This document shows, one piece after another, positions 19,265 to 27,609 of a stretch of 64,000 bases of DNA. Each line of letters opens with the position of its first letter. The stretch's first letter is position 1. Origin of the DNA: Paenibacillus crassostreae. GTDB lineage: Bacteria > Bacillota > Bacilli > Paenibacillales > Paenibacillaceae. Location of the stretch: assembly GCF_001857945.1 (NCBI RefSeq), contig NZ_CP017770.1, positions 4,340,001 to 4,404,000 on the forward strand. Direction: 5' to 3'. Position numbers and translations under genes: made by a program. The notes beneath the pieces are model-generated. The model worked only from the letters and a program-made list of their open reading frames with translations. It searched no databases and had not been told where the DNA came from.

Positions 19265-19270
19265 TGTTAA

Positions 19271-19307
19271 ATATGAAAAGTGGCCACATTGGGGCCACTT
19301 TTCATAT
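19271..19307 (+). terminator. Terminator between rny and ymdB
   Basis: A perfect 15-bp inverted repeat (ATATGAAAAGTGGCC / GGCCACTTTTCATAT) with a 7-nt loop lies directly after rny. The ymdB ribosome binding site begins only 14 bp further on, so ymdB depends on read-through or processing. Confidence 0.75.
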
Positions 19308-19334
19308 TGTTTATATTGAAGGAGGAGAACAGAT

Positions 19335-20129
19335 ATTAACGTTTTATTTATTGGAGATATTGTAGGAGAAGTTGGTAGAAAAGCACTTAAAGCTATATTA
19401 CCCGTATTGAAATCAAAATATAACCCACATATTATTATTGCCAATGGTGAGAATTCTGCCGCTGGACGAGGAATTACCGAAGCGATAGCTAATGATTTCT
19501 ATAACTGGGGTGTCCATGGAATCACTATGGGAAATCACACATGGGATAATAAAGATATTTTTGAGTTTATTGATGACGAACCAAGAATGATTCGTCCTGC
19601 TAACTTTCCACCGGGAACTCCGGGGCTTGGACATACCGTTATCAAAGCCAATGGAAAAGAATTAGCGATTGTCAATTTACAAGGTCGTACTTTTCTACCT
19701 GCAATCGACTGCCCTTTTCGTAAAAGTGATGAAATCATCGAAGAATTGCGAAAAAAACATAAGTGTATCTTAGTAGATTTCCACGCTGAAGCAACTTCTG
19801 AGAAGATATGCATGGGTTGGCATTTAGATGGACGCGTATCGCTTGTTGTCGGAACTCATACGCATGTTCAGAGTAACGATGATCGGATATTGCCTAATGG
19901 TACGGCTTATATAACGGATGCAGGAATGGTTGGACCACGCGATGGTGCTCTAGGCATGGAAAAAGATGCGGTTCTACGTAAATTTGAGAGCCAATTGCCT
20001 GTACGATTCGTTGTAGATACTGGAAAGTGGCATTTCCATGGTGTATTCGTTCAAATAAACGAAGAAACAGGAAAAGCAACGAAAATAGAGAAAATTCGTT
20101 TAGAAGAAGACGAATGGATAATGAGCTAA
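19335..20129 (+). CDS. ymdB: YmdB-family phosphodiesterase with apparent ATT start
   Basis: 264-aa metallophosphoesterase (YmdB/TIGR00282) that in B. subtilis acts on 2',3'-cyclic nucleotides and influences biofilm gene expression. Metal-site motifs are GDIVG, ANGEN, MGNHTWD and GTHTHVQSND. Family alignment places the N-terminus at xNVLFIGDIVGEVGRKALKA, whose first codon is ATT at 19335, 7 nt after GGAGGAG. An in-frame TGA lies at 19317 and no ATG, GTG or TTG occurs in frame until TTG 19407, which would delete the first metal-binding motif. ATT is therefore the likely start. Confidence 0.88.
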   Translation: MNVLFIGDIVGEVGRKALKAILPVLKSKYNPHIIIANGENSAAGRGITEAIANDFYNWGVHGITMGNHTWDNKDIFEFIDDEPRMIRPANFPPGTPGLGHTVIKANGKELAIVNLQGRTFLPAIDCPFRKSDEIIEELRKKHKCILVDFHAEATSEKICMGWHLDGRVSLVVGTHTHVQSNDDRILPNGTAYITDAGMVGPRDGALGMEKDAVLRKFESQLPVRFVVDTGKWHFHGVFVQINEETGKATKIEKIRLEEDEWIMS

Positions 20130-20237
20130 ACGGTCTAATCAACGGATTTGATAAAAAAAAGTCATGATTTCTACTCTCCTGAATAACATTTAGTATGTGG
20201 ATATGAGCCATCATCATTCCCAGGGGAGGATCAATCT

Positions 20238-20498
20238 ATGGATGTATTAAAGGTTTCAGCTAAGTCGAATCCCAACTCCGTTGCGGGAGCCCTTGCAGGT
20301 GTACTTCGTGAACGCGGAGTTGCTGAATTGCAGGCTATTGGTGCAGGTGCTTTAAATCAAGCTGTAAAAGCAGTAGCCATTGCCCGGGGATTTGTAGCAC
20401 CAAGTGGAGTTGATTTAATTTGTATTCCAGCATTTACGGATATTGTGATTGATGGAGAAGATCGCACGGCGATGAAATTAATAGTTGAACCTAGATAA
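20238..20498 (+). CDS. spoVS: Stage V sporulation protein S
   Basis: 86-aa SpoVS, a small Alba-like protein needed for spore coat assembly and progress beyond stage V in Bacillus. The near-invariant family sequence MDVLKVSAKSNPNSVAGALAGVL...VPR-like C-terminus is present with no changes of note. GGGGAGGATC precedes the ATG. I looked for a SigH promoter and did not find a convincing one. Confidence 0.95.
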   Translation: MDVLKVSAKSNPNSVAGALAGVLRERGVAELQAIGAGALNQAVKAVAIARGFVAPSGVDLICIPAFTDIVIDGEDRTAMKLIVEPR

Positions 20499-20632
20499 CA
20501 TGATTTTGTCACGTTATCTACACCTGTTTACTTACATGAACGATTGAAATTACCCATATGGGGAAATCATCTTTTATCAAGTGGGCAGGTTTTTTGCGTG
20601 ATTGGCATTCGGAAGGGGGTTATTACGAACTT

Positions 20633-21589
20633 ATGAACACAAGGTCAGTGGTAGATTTTCATTGTGATGTGCTAAGTAAAATGACGGATAATGTCGCCCT
20701 TTCTTTTGTGAACGATTGCCAGCTAGATGTTACATATGAGCGGATGAAATCTGGGGGAGTAGTACTTCAATGTTTCGCTATTTACTTGATGGAGAAGTGG
20801 GGTCATCCTCGATTTGAACGTATCTTACAAGGTATTGATGTATTCCGCAATAGAATTGTACCAGCGGGGATGGGTTTGAATTGGCTCCAATATAAAGAAG
20901 AAGTGAAGGAAATGACGAACAACAAACCTTGGGGAATGCTCTCGATCGAAGGAGCAGATGGATTAGAAGGAGAGTTATTCAATCTGACAACAGCGTATGA
21001 ATTGGGAGTTAGATTCCTTGGAGTGACATGGAATTACGCGAATTGGGCTGCGGATGGAGTTCTTGAAAAAAGAAATGGTGGATTTACGAATAAAGGAAGA
21101 CAACTTGTTGAATTGTGCAATGAAATCGGGATGTTACTGGATGTCTCACATGTATCGCAAGCAGGCTTCTGGGAATTGACTGAACTCAGTAAACGTCCTT
21201 TTATCGCATCGCACTCTAATGCCTATGACATATGTTCACATGTTCGAAATCTAGATAACCAGCAGATTAAAGCGATTGTTGATATGGATGGTAGGATTGG
21301 ATTAACTTTTGTCCCTTGGTTCGTAAAAGAAGGAAATGGTGAAATAACATCTAAAGACATCATCCCTCATATTGAGCATATTTGTGAGCTTGGAGCAGAT
21401 AAACATCTCATGTTTGGATCGGATTTCGATGGTATCGATTCGTGGATCACGGATTTGAATCATCCTGGAAAGTATCCCGCTTTCATTGAATTGTTATTGA
21501 AGTATTATAAGGAAGAGCAAGTGACATCATGGGTATCAGGGAATGCAATCACATATTTGGAGACTTATTTACCATCCAGAAAGGGGTAG
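20633..21589 (+). CDS. Membrane-dipeptidase-type peptidase (M19)
   Basis: About 318-aa zinc peptidase of the renal dipeptidase family, which cleaves dipeptides. Motifs are VDFHCDVL (metal-binding His and Asp), SIEGADGLEG, DVSHVS and ASHSNAY (metal-binding His), and FGSDFDGID near the end. ATG 20633 is chosen because the family begins just before VVDFHCD and GGAAGGGGG lies 13 nt upstream. An in-frame ATG at 20558 would add 25 residues unlike the family and has no ribosome binding site. Confidence 0.85.
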   Translation: MNTRSVVDFHCDVLSKMTDNVALSFVNDCQLDVTYERMKSGGVVLQCFAIYLMEKWGHPRFERILQGIDVFRNRIVPAGMGLNWLQYKEEVKEMTNNKPWGMLSIEGADGLEGELFNLTTAYELGVRFLGVTWNYANWAADGVLEKRNGGFTNKGRQLVELCNEIGMLLDVSHVSQAGFWELTELSKRPFIASHSNAYDICSHVRNLDNQQIKAIVDMDGRIGLTFVPWFVKEGNGEITSKDIIPHIEHICELGADKHLMFGSDFDGIDSWITDLNHPGKYPAFIELLLKYYKEEQVTSWVSGNAITYLETYLPSRKG

Positions 21590-21719
21590 ACGGAGATCGA
21601 TGAGTACGAAATAGAATGATGATGTGAAAATTATGACAATCTTGTAGCGAAAATCGAATATTGTCGATTTAAATGCCACATGCTAACGCGATGTCTTTTT
21701 TTTCTACGCAAAAAGGTAG

Positions 21720-21725
21720 TATAAT
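21720..21725 (+). promoter_or_regulatory. Possible -10 element upstream of pduL
   Basis: TATAAT lies 55 nt before the pduL start in a 190-bp gap. No good -35 element is seen at the right distance. Confidence 0.35.
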
Positions 21726-21780
21726 GGATGATGATGTTGGCGGTTAGTGAAATAGAGAAAAAATAAGGAGTGAATTTTTT

Positions 21781-22353
21781 ATGAGTAAATCAGTACCAGT
21801 AGGTGTATCTGCAAGACATATTCACCTTGCACAAGAACATATTGAAGTATTATTTGGACAAGGATACCAATTAACCGAATTTAAGCCGTTGTCTCAACCT
21901 GGACAATTTGCTGCAAATGAAACGGTAGCAGTTATTGGATCTAAAGGTCAATTTGATAAAGTGAGAATTTTGGGGCCTGCACGTTCTGCTTCACAATTAG
22001 AAATATCAAGCACGGATTCTTTCGCAATTGGTGTTAAAGCACCAGTTCGTGAATCTGGAAATATTGACGGAACACCAGGCATTACAATTAAAGGTCCAGC
22101 CGGTGAAGTAACCCTTGAAGAAGGAGTTATTGTAGCTGCACGTCATATTCACTTCCATACGTCAGATGCACAGGCTTGGGGAATTCAAGATAAGCAAATG
22201 TTGAAGGTTCGTCTTGGTGGTCAGCGTGGATTGGTACTAGAGAATGTTGTAGCTCGTGTATCTGACTCATTCGCATTGGACATGCATATTGATACAGATG
22301 AAGCTAACGCAGCTGGTGCTAGAAATGGAGATACAGCGGAGATAATCGACTAA
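21781..22353 (+). CDS. pduL: Phosphate propanoyltransferase (PduL-type)
   Basis: 190-aa PduL-family phosphotransacylase, which interconverts acyl-CoA and acyl-phosphate. The two beta-barrel halves each carry a zinc-binding ARHIH signature (VGVSARHIHLAQEHI and VAARHIHFHTSDA). There are no shell-protein or other microcompartment genes nearby, so it probably serves acetate or propionate metabolism in the cytosol. The ATG is preceded by AAGGAGTG. A terminator follows. Confidence 0.92.
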   Translation: MSKSVPVGVSARHIHLAQEHIEVLFGQGYQLTEFKPLSQPGQFAANETVAVIGSKGQFDKVRILGPARSASQLEISSTDSFAIGVKAPVRESGNIDGTPGITIKGPAGEVTLEEGVIVAARHIHFHTSDAQAWGIQDKQMLKVRLGGQRGLVLENVVARVSDSFALDMHIDTDEANAAGARNGDTAEIID

Positions 22354-22387
22354 GATTTTTCTGTAAAATATCATATTATTCTTAATA

Positions 22388-22421
22388 AGTGAAGCAGGAG
22401 ATTCTTTCTCCTGCTTTTTTG
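22388..22421 (+). terminator. Terminator after pduL
   Basis: AAGCAGGAGA and TTCTCCTGCTT form a near-perfect hairpin with a TTTTTT tail. Confidence 0.85.
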
Positions 22422-22463
22422 ATTTGAATTTTGATCGAGACTTCATATGTATGCTAGTATATC

Positions 22464-22480
22464 TATATATTCAAATTATC
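22464..22480 (+). promoter_or_regulatory. Candidate ArsR operator, copy 1
   Basis: TATATATTCAAATTATC lies 22 nt before the ArsR-family gene and matches 16 of 17 bases of the site at 22951-22967 before the SulP gene. This suggests autoregulation and control of the transporter. Confidence 0.5.
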
Positions 22481-22501
22481 GAACATTTAGGAGAGAAGGT
22501 T

Positions 22502-22828
22502 ATGTATCAGGAGATTCAACATTTCAAATCCGATTTTTTCAAGGCATTGGCACATCCTATGCGGATCCGAATTCTCGAAGCATTGGCTGAAGGGGATAAG
22601 AATGTTAATGAACTGCAGACGATATTAGGTAGTGAAGGTTCTGCTGTATCACAGCAATTATCTGTTCTCAGAAGTAAAAATGTAGTGTACGGTAAAAAGG
22701 ATGGAACCTCGGTGATTTATACTTTAACGGATCCTCAAATCAAAGAATTACTGGTTGTAGCTAAACAAATATTTGATAATCATCTTGTGAATACGATCTC
22801 AATCCTAGAAAACATTAAAAATCAGTAA
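22502..22828 (+). CDS. ArsR/SmtB-family repressor
   Basis: 108-aa winged-helix regulator. The conserved entry FFKALAHPMRIRILEALAEG and the recognition region SAVSQQLSVLRSKNVVYGKKDGTSVIYTL are typical of the ArsR family. The sequence contains no cysteine, so the classic Cys metal-sensing site (ELCVCDL) is absent; any signal must be different. ATG 22502 has GGAGAG 6-7 nt upstream. The SulP transporter gene lies 164 bp downstream with the same upstream motif, so it is the likely target. Confidence 0.88.
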   Translation: MYQEIQHFKSDFFKALAHPMRIRILEALAEGDKNVNELQTILGSEGSAVSQQLSVLRSKNVVYGKKDGTSVIYTLTDPQIKELLVVAKQIFDNHLVNTISILENIKNQ

Positions 22829-22836
22829 ATTTCTTC

Positions 22837-22886
22837 AAAAGAGAGGCATTTCGAGTGAATTCATTCGATTTGCTTCTCTTTTGTTT
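22837..22886 (+). terminator. Terminator after the arsR-like gene
   Basis: Arms at 22837-22860 and 22861-22882 form a long, mostly paired hairpin (AAAAGAGAGGCA.../...TGCTTCTCTTTT) followed by TGTTTT. Confidence 0.75.
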
Positions 22887-22950
22887 TCATTAGCGTGATT
22901 ATCGACGTAATTCAAAATTGACACTAATCTATTTCGGATATATGATTTTA

Positions 22951-22976
22951 TATATATTCAAATAATCAAATATATA
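22951..22976 (+). promoter_or_regulatory. Candidate ArsR operator, copy 2 (palindromic)
   Basis: TATATATTCAAATAATC followed by AAATATATA gives an AT-rich imperfect palindrome directly upstream of the SulP ribosome binding site. The left half is nearly identical to 22464-22480. Confidence 0.5.
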
Positions 22977-22992
22977 GAATGTGAGGTTGGCT

Positions 22993-24756
22993 ATGAAGGT
23001 TTCTTTTAGAGGCCGCTATTTAGGATATAGCAGACAATCATTTCAGAAAGATACGATTTCGGGTCTTATTGTTGGGATCGTCGCCATTCCACTAGGAATG
23101 GCGTTTGCCATTGCATCAGGTGTTAAACCTGAATATGGATTATATACGACGATCATCGCTGGTATTTTGATTTCTTTATTAGGAGGATCGAAATTTCAAA
23201 TTGGAGGTCCAACAGGGGCATTTATCCCTATTATTTTTGCTATCGTTATGCAATATGGGTATGAGAATTTATTAATTGCTGGATTTATGGCTGGAATATT
23301 ACTATTCTTGATGGGATTATTTAAGCTTGGGGCTGTCATTAAGTTCATTCCACGTCCGGTTACGATAGGTTTTACTACCGGGATTGCAGTGACCATCTTT
23401 GGGGGACAATTATCTAACTTCTTTGGATTGGAGAATTTAGAGAAACATGAATATTTCTTTTCTAACATGAAAGAAGTAGTAATGCATCTAGGTGCAACCA
23501 ATAGCTATAGTATTCTAGTCGCGGCAATTTGTCTCACAACGATCTACATCACACCTAAGTTGTTTCCTAGAATTCCAAGTTCGTTGGCAGGCCTATTGTT
23601 ATCAACTGTTGTTGCAGCTCTATTATTCCCAGATAAAGTGGCAACAATAGGTTCAACCTATGGGGCTATTTCGAACAGTTTACCTAACTTCCACTTTCCA
23701 GACTTTACGTTGGATAAGATACAGAATTTAATACAACCTGCATTTGTGATTGCCATGTTAGGCGGGATTGAATCATTACTATCTGCTGTCGTGGCTGATG
23801 GGATGACGGGAACAAGACATCATAGTAATAGAGAGCTAATGGGGCAAGGCGTAGCTAATATGATCACACCTCTATTTGGTGGGATTCCGGCTACAGGAGC
23901 TATTGCTAGAACGGCAACGAATATCAAGAATGGAGCTGTTTCCCCGATATCAGGAGTCATACATGGTATCGTTGTTCTATTAGTGCTTGTTCTGTTCGCT
24001 CCTTACGCTTCAAGAATACCATTAGCAAGTATGGCACCGATCCTGATGGTTGTAGCTTGGAATATGAGTGAGCGTCATGAGTTTGCGCATATTGTGAAAT
24101 CCAAATCTTTGGAAACGTTAGTACTGTTAACGACATTTTTATTAACTGTATTCAAGGATCTAACGATAGCTGTGGAAATTGGTTTAGTATGTTCAGCGAT
24201 TGTCTTTATCAAACATATGAGTCAACATTTGAAAATGTCAAAAGTATTACCAGACAACTTCGCCAAGAATGATCAGGTCGTTGCACATACGGTTAATGAT
24301 GAGCATAATTGTCCGTATATTAGTATTTATGAGTTAGAGGGGCCGCTGTTTTTTGGGGTGGCGGATCAATTCGAGAAATCTATTATGGATGAAATTGCGC
24401 ATGGACCCAAAGTTCTTATTCTAAAAATGAATAATGTCCCCTATATAGATACAACAGGTGAGGCAAACTTTACCACTGTGATGAAATATTTCATTAAGCA
24501 GGGTGGGACGGTTCTAATCACAGAAATTCAGAACCAACCATTACAAGTACTTCAGAATATACATTTGGATGAAGTTATTGGAAAAGAGAACTTTTTTGAT
24601 CAGACAGGTGAGGCTATAAGCCATTCATTTACGAAATTACACAAATCACAATGTTTAGGTTGTCAACATGATGCATTTCGAGAATGTCAAATGCGGTCTA
24701 ATCCTACTGTGAAGGCTGTTGATCATCAAGTTCTTGAGCCTACTTTAGTTAAATAA
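22993..24756 (+). CDS. SulP-family anion transporter with STAS domain
   Basis: 587-aa membrane protein of the SulP family (sulfate, bicarbonate or related anions). The signature GLIVGIVAIPLGMAFAIASGVKPEYGLYT is near the N-terminus, with 10-14 membrane segments to ~residue 410. A C-terminal STAS domain (~425-555) includes NVPYIDTTGEANF. An added tail, SQCLGCQHDAFRECQM, holds three cysteines. ATG 22993 was chosen over the GTG at 22981, which overlaps the ribosome binding site GTGAGGT. The substrate cannot be decided from sequence. Confidence 0.88.
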   Translation: MKVSFRGRYLGYSRQSFQKDTISGLIVGIVAIPLGMAFAIASGVKPEYGLYTTIIAGILISLLGGSKFQIGGPTGAFIPIIFAIVMQYGYENLLIAGFMAGILLFLMGLFKLGAVIKFIPRPVTIGFTTGIAVTIFGGQLSNFFGLENLEKHEYFFSNMKEVVMHLGATNSYSILVAAICLTTIYITPKLFPRIPSSLAGLLLSTVVAALLFPDKVATIGSTYGAISNSLPNFHFPDFTLDKIQNLIQPAFVIAMLGGIESLLSAVVADGMTGTRHHSNRELMGQGVANMITPLFGGIPATGAIARTATNIKNGAVSPISGVIHGIVVLLVLVLFAPYASRIPLASMAPILMVVAWNMSERHEFAHIVKSKSLETLVLLTTFLLTVFKDLTIAVEIGLVCSAIVFIKHMSQHLKMSKVLPDNFAKNDQVVAHTVNDEHNCPYISIYELEGPLFFGVADQFEKSIMDEIAHGPKVLILKMNNVPYIDTTGEANFTTVMKYFIKQGGTVLITEIQNQPLQVLQNIHLDEVIGKENFFDQTGEAISHSFTKLHKSQCLGCQHDAFRECQMRSNPTVKAVDHQVLEPTLVK

Positions 24757-24810
24757 GATAGGTTGTTTGAACTTTATTATTAGAGGTAGTTCAATGTGAA
24801 TAATGAAATT

Positions 24811-24850
24811 TATGATTCCCTCCTTTTTATCATAAATGGGGGGTTTTTGT
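24811..24850 (+). terminator. Terminator after the SulP gene
   Basis: TTCCCTCC and GGGGGG pair (with G-U) around an AT loop, followed by TTTTTG. Confidence 0.65.
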
Positions 24851-24881
24851 TTTACGTTTTTTATGCTCGTTATGGTATAAT
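24851..24881 (+). promoter_or_regulatory. Extended -10 promoter upstream of miaB
   Basis: TGGTATAAT (24873-24881) is an extended -10. TTTACG at 24851-24856 is a weak -35 with 19 bp spacing. The leader to miaB would be about 100 nt. Confidence 0.5.
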
Positions 24882-24987
24882 TAAAAATTGCAGAGTAGTG
24901 TAAAGTGATAACTTCTGATGATTGTTATATTTATAGATTATATATCGACGAAAATAATATGTAACGTATATAAAGGACGTGAAAGAA

Positions 24988-26577
24988 ATGACTAATGATA
25001 ACCACAACTCACTGAACGATAAGACCGGAAAGGAATCGAAAGATTACTCCAAATACTTTGATTTCTCTGATGCTAAAGTGCTATCTGAAGATGAATTCGG
25101 CAAGAGAATTCGAATTAAGGGCAGAGAAATTAATATAAAATCAGAGCCTAACCATAGACAAGAAAAACAACGTGGAAAAGAAGATGTTCAGGTATTGTAT
25201 GGCAATGCGGTCCCAGACGAACTGAAAGCGATCGGTGAAGGCAAACACTATATTGTTTATACCTTTGGCTGCCAAATGAATGAACATGATACAGAGACGA
25301 TTAAAGGGCTCTTAGAACAGATGGGCTATCGTAGTACGGAAGATCGTAAAGTGGCAGACATGATTCTTCTTAACACATGTGCTATACGGGAAAATGCTGA
25401 GGATAAGGTTTTCGGTGAACTTGGACATCTCATGCATCTGAAAACAGAGAAACCCGATTTAATCCTAGGTGTCTGCGGATGTATGGCCCAAGAAGAAAAT
25501 GTGGTCAATCGTATTTTGCAGAAACATGGATTCGTTGATCTGATTTTTGGTACACATAATATTCATCGATTACCACATCTGATTAAGGAAGCATTATTCA
25601 GTAAAGAATTGGTGGTCGATGTGTGGTCTAAAGAAGGCGACATTATTGAGAACCTACCGAAGAAGCGCGAAGGTATGAAGGCGTGGGTCAACATTATGTA
25701 CGGTTGTGATAAATTCTGTACCTATTGTATAGTCCCTTTCACTCGTGGTAAAGAGCGCAGTCGCCGTCCTGAAGATGTGATTGCGGAAGTTAGAGATCTT
25801 GCTCGTCAAGGCTTCAAAGAGGTGACATTGCTTGGGCAGAATGTGAATGCATATGGTAAAGATTTCACGGATATTACTTATAGCTTCGCGAATCTAATGG
25901 ATGATATGCGTTTGATAGATATACCACGTGTAAGGTTTACAACATCTCATCCTAGAGATTTCGACGATGACTTAGTGGATGTATTGGCCAAAGGTGGTAA
26001 TCTGGTAGAACATGTGCATTTACCAGTTCAATCTGGTAGCACGGAAGTTCTCAAAAAGATGAGCCGTAAATATTCGCGTGATCGATATTTAGAGTTAGCT
26101 CATAAGATCAAAAAAGCGATTCCTAATGTAGGGTTAACGACAGACATAATCGTTGGATTCCCTGGTGAGACGGATGAGCAATTTGAGGAAACGATGACAC
26201 TTGTACAAGATATTGGCTACGATTCAGCGTTCACCTTTATCTATTCACCTCGTGAAGGAACACCAGCTGCGTCGATGGAAGATAATGTTCCAATGAAAGT
26301 GAAGAAGGAACGCTTACAGCGTCTCAATCAGGCAATAATGGATAACAGTCGTAACAATAATGAGAAGATGCAAGGACAAATTGTGGAAGTGCTAGTAGAA
26401 GGTGAGAGTAAGAATAACGAGTCAGTTCTTGCAGGAAGAACTCGCAGTAATAAGCTAGTACACTTTGAAGGTAGCAAAGACCTGATCGGTTCTCTAGTAA
26501 ATGTGGAAATAAATGAAGTAAAGACATGGTATATTAAAGGTGAGATTGTACCTGAGACTGTTGCTATTAATTCATAA
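24988..26577 (+). CDS. miaB: tRNA-2-methylthio-N6-dimethylallyladenosine synthase MiaB
   Basis: 529-aa radical-SAM methylthiotransferase that modifies A37 of tRNAs reading UNN codons. An N-terminal extension (~75 aa, charged) is followed by the UPF0004 domain with Fe-S cysteines in [19 protein letters not shown] and GVCGCMAQ. The radical-SAM motif CDKFCTYC is in the middle, and a TRAM domain is at the end. ATG 24988 is 10 nt from AAAGGA; GTG 24979 is too close. RicA follows 18 bp downstream, as in Bacillus (ymcB-ymcA). Confidence 0.96.
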   Translation: MTNDNHNSLNDKTGKESKDYSKYFDFSDAKVLSEDEFGKRIRIKGREINIKSEPNHRQEKQRGKEDVQVLYGNAVPDELKAIGEGKHYIVYTFGCQMNEHDTETIKGLLEQMGYRSTEDRKVADMILLNTCAIRENAEDKVFGELGHLMHLKTEKPDLILGVCGCMAQEENVVNRILQKHGFVDLIFGTHNIHRLPHLIKEALFSKELVVDVWSKEGDIIENLPKKREGMKAWVNIMYGCDKFCTYCIVPFTRGKERSRRPEDVIAEVRDLARQGFKEVTLLGQNVNAYGKDFTDITYSFANLMDDMRLIDIPRVRFTTSHPRDFDDDLVDVLAKGGNLVEHVHLPVQSGSTEVLKKMSRKYSRDRYLELAHKIKKAIPNVGLTTDIIVGFPGETDEQFEETMTLVQDIGYDSAFTFIYSPREGTPAASMEDNVPMKVKKERLQRLNQAIMDNSRNNNEKMQGQIVEVLVEGESKNNESVLAGRTRSNKLVHFEGSKDLIGSLVNVEINEVKTWYIKGEIVPETVAINS

Positions 26578-26595
26578 TATAAGGAAGTGATCCTT

Positions 26596-27045
26596 GTGTC
26601 AGAAGAAAAAGGTCAAATTAATAAATATGGAATGATGACTTACGATACGAAAGATTTGGTAATCCAAGAAGATATTATGCTGAAAACGAAAGAATTAGCG
26701 AACTTGATTTCTAGTAGCGAAGAAGTGAAGCAATTCCAACAAGCAGAAGAGAAAATTCAGAACCATATACGAGTACAAGACTTGATATCTATCATTAAAA
26801 AGAAGCAAAAAGAAGTTGTTGCTTTCGAATCTTTTCAGAACAAAGAGATGGTTGCTAAGATTGAAGCAGAAATAGAAGAACTTCAAGATGAGATCGACGG
26901 TATCCCCGTAGTTGTTGAATTCCAACAAAGTCAAAGTGATATCAACTATTTACTGCAATTGGTGATATCGGTTATCCGAGATACGGTAGCTGAGAAAGTG
27001 AATGTTGAAGTGGGAACAGACTCACCACCATCGAGTTGCGGTTAA
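26596..27045 (+). CDS. ricA: RicA (YmcA), RicAFT complex subunit
   Basis: 149-aa helical YlbF/YmcA-family protein. In B. subtilis RicA forms an Fe-S-carrying complex with RicF (YlbF) and RicT (YaaT) that affects RNase Y activity, biofilm formation, competence and sporulation. A conserved C-terminal cysteine is visible in PPSSCG. GTG 26596 is chosen because AAGGAAGTGAT lies about 8 nt upstream; GTG 26587 is inside that site. RNase Y itself is in this window at 17.7 kb. Confidence 0.9.
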   Translation: MSEEKGQINKYGMMTYDTKDLVIQEDIMLKTKELANLISSSEEVKQFQQAEEKIQNHIRVQDLISIIKKKQKEVVAFESFQNKEMVAKIEAEIEELQDEIDGIPVVVEFQQSQSDINYLLQLVISVIRDTVAEKVNVEVGTDSPPSSCG

Positions 27046-27054
27046 TGTACAACA

Positions 27055-27085
27055 AGGTTGCGGATAAATATCCGCGCCTTTTTGT
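27055..27085 (+). terminator. Terminator after ricA
   Basis: AAGG-GCGGATA and TATCCGC-CCTT pair around a very short loop, followed by TTTTG. Confidence 0.7.
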
Positions 27086-27120
27086 TAAGACATCAGTAGA
27101 GACATAATAGGGGGATTACT

Positions 27121-27525
27121 ATGGAAGGATTAGAAAGTATGATCGCCAAGGGTATGGATACCTTTTGGGGATATCTAGGGTGTGAATTTATCTCTGGGGA
27201 TCAAAAAGAAGTGAAGATTTCATTGGATGCCAAGGAACATCATATGAATTCTCTTGGCATTGTCCATGGAGGAGTACTTACTTCATTGATGGATCAAGCG
27301 ATGGGCATGGTTGCAACTGCTGCCAAGAATGTGGACGCTTGTGTTACGACGAATATGAATGTACACTTTGTAGCTCCAATGAAAATGGGACTTCTAACAG
27401 TTACAGCCGTCGTCATCCACGAAGCGGGCCGTAGCTTAACGACAGAAGCGCGTATTCATGATCAAGAAGGAACATTAGGTTGTATTTCTACAGGTAGCTT
27501 CCGAGTCGTGGGCAGCAAGAAGTAA
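27121..27525 (+). CDS. PaaI-type hotdog thioesterase
   Basis: 134-aa hotdog-fold acyl-CoA thioesterase. The family signature is HHMNSLGIVHGGVLTSLMDQAMGMVA, with catalytic Asp in SLMDQA, then TTNMNVHFVAPMKMG. Its substrate is unknown. The ATG is preceded by AGGGGGAT. It may be transcribed separately from the NAD operon, which has its own promoter 22 bp downstream. Confidence 0.9.
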   Translation: MEGLESMIAKGMDTFWGYLGCEFISGDQKEVKISLDAKEHHMNSLGIVHGGVLTSLMDQAMGMVATAAKNVDACVTTNMNVHFVAPMKMGLLTVTAVVIHEAGRSLTTEARIHDQEGTLGCISTGSFRVVGSKK

Positions 27526-27546
27526 ATTGGAAGTAAGTCATGGTAC

Positions 27547-27586
27547 TTGACAAATAATATCAAAAGATCATAATGATAATATCAAA
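27547..27586 (+). promoter_or_regulatory. Promoter and direct-repeat operator of the NAD-salvage operon
   Basis: TTGACA (27547-27552) and CATAAT (27569-27574) are 16 bp apart. The direct repeat ATAATATCAAA occurs at 27554-27564 and 27576-27586, exactly 22 bp (two helical turns) apart, overlapping the spacer and the start region. This placement fits a repressor operator, probably for the NrtR-like protein encoded directly downstream. Confidence 0.55.
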
Positions 27587-27609
27587 TAGAATGTTATGTG
27601 GTGATGATA

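Noticed and set aside
20150..20237. Possible SigH promoter for spoVS (CCTGAATAA)
   Set aside because: The base before the GAAT core is wrong and there is no AGGA-type -35 at the proper distance.
21781..22353. Bacterial microcompartment locus suggested by PduL
   Set aside because: No shell proteins, diol dehydratase or aldehyde dehydrogenase nearby; stand-alone PduL is common.
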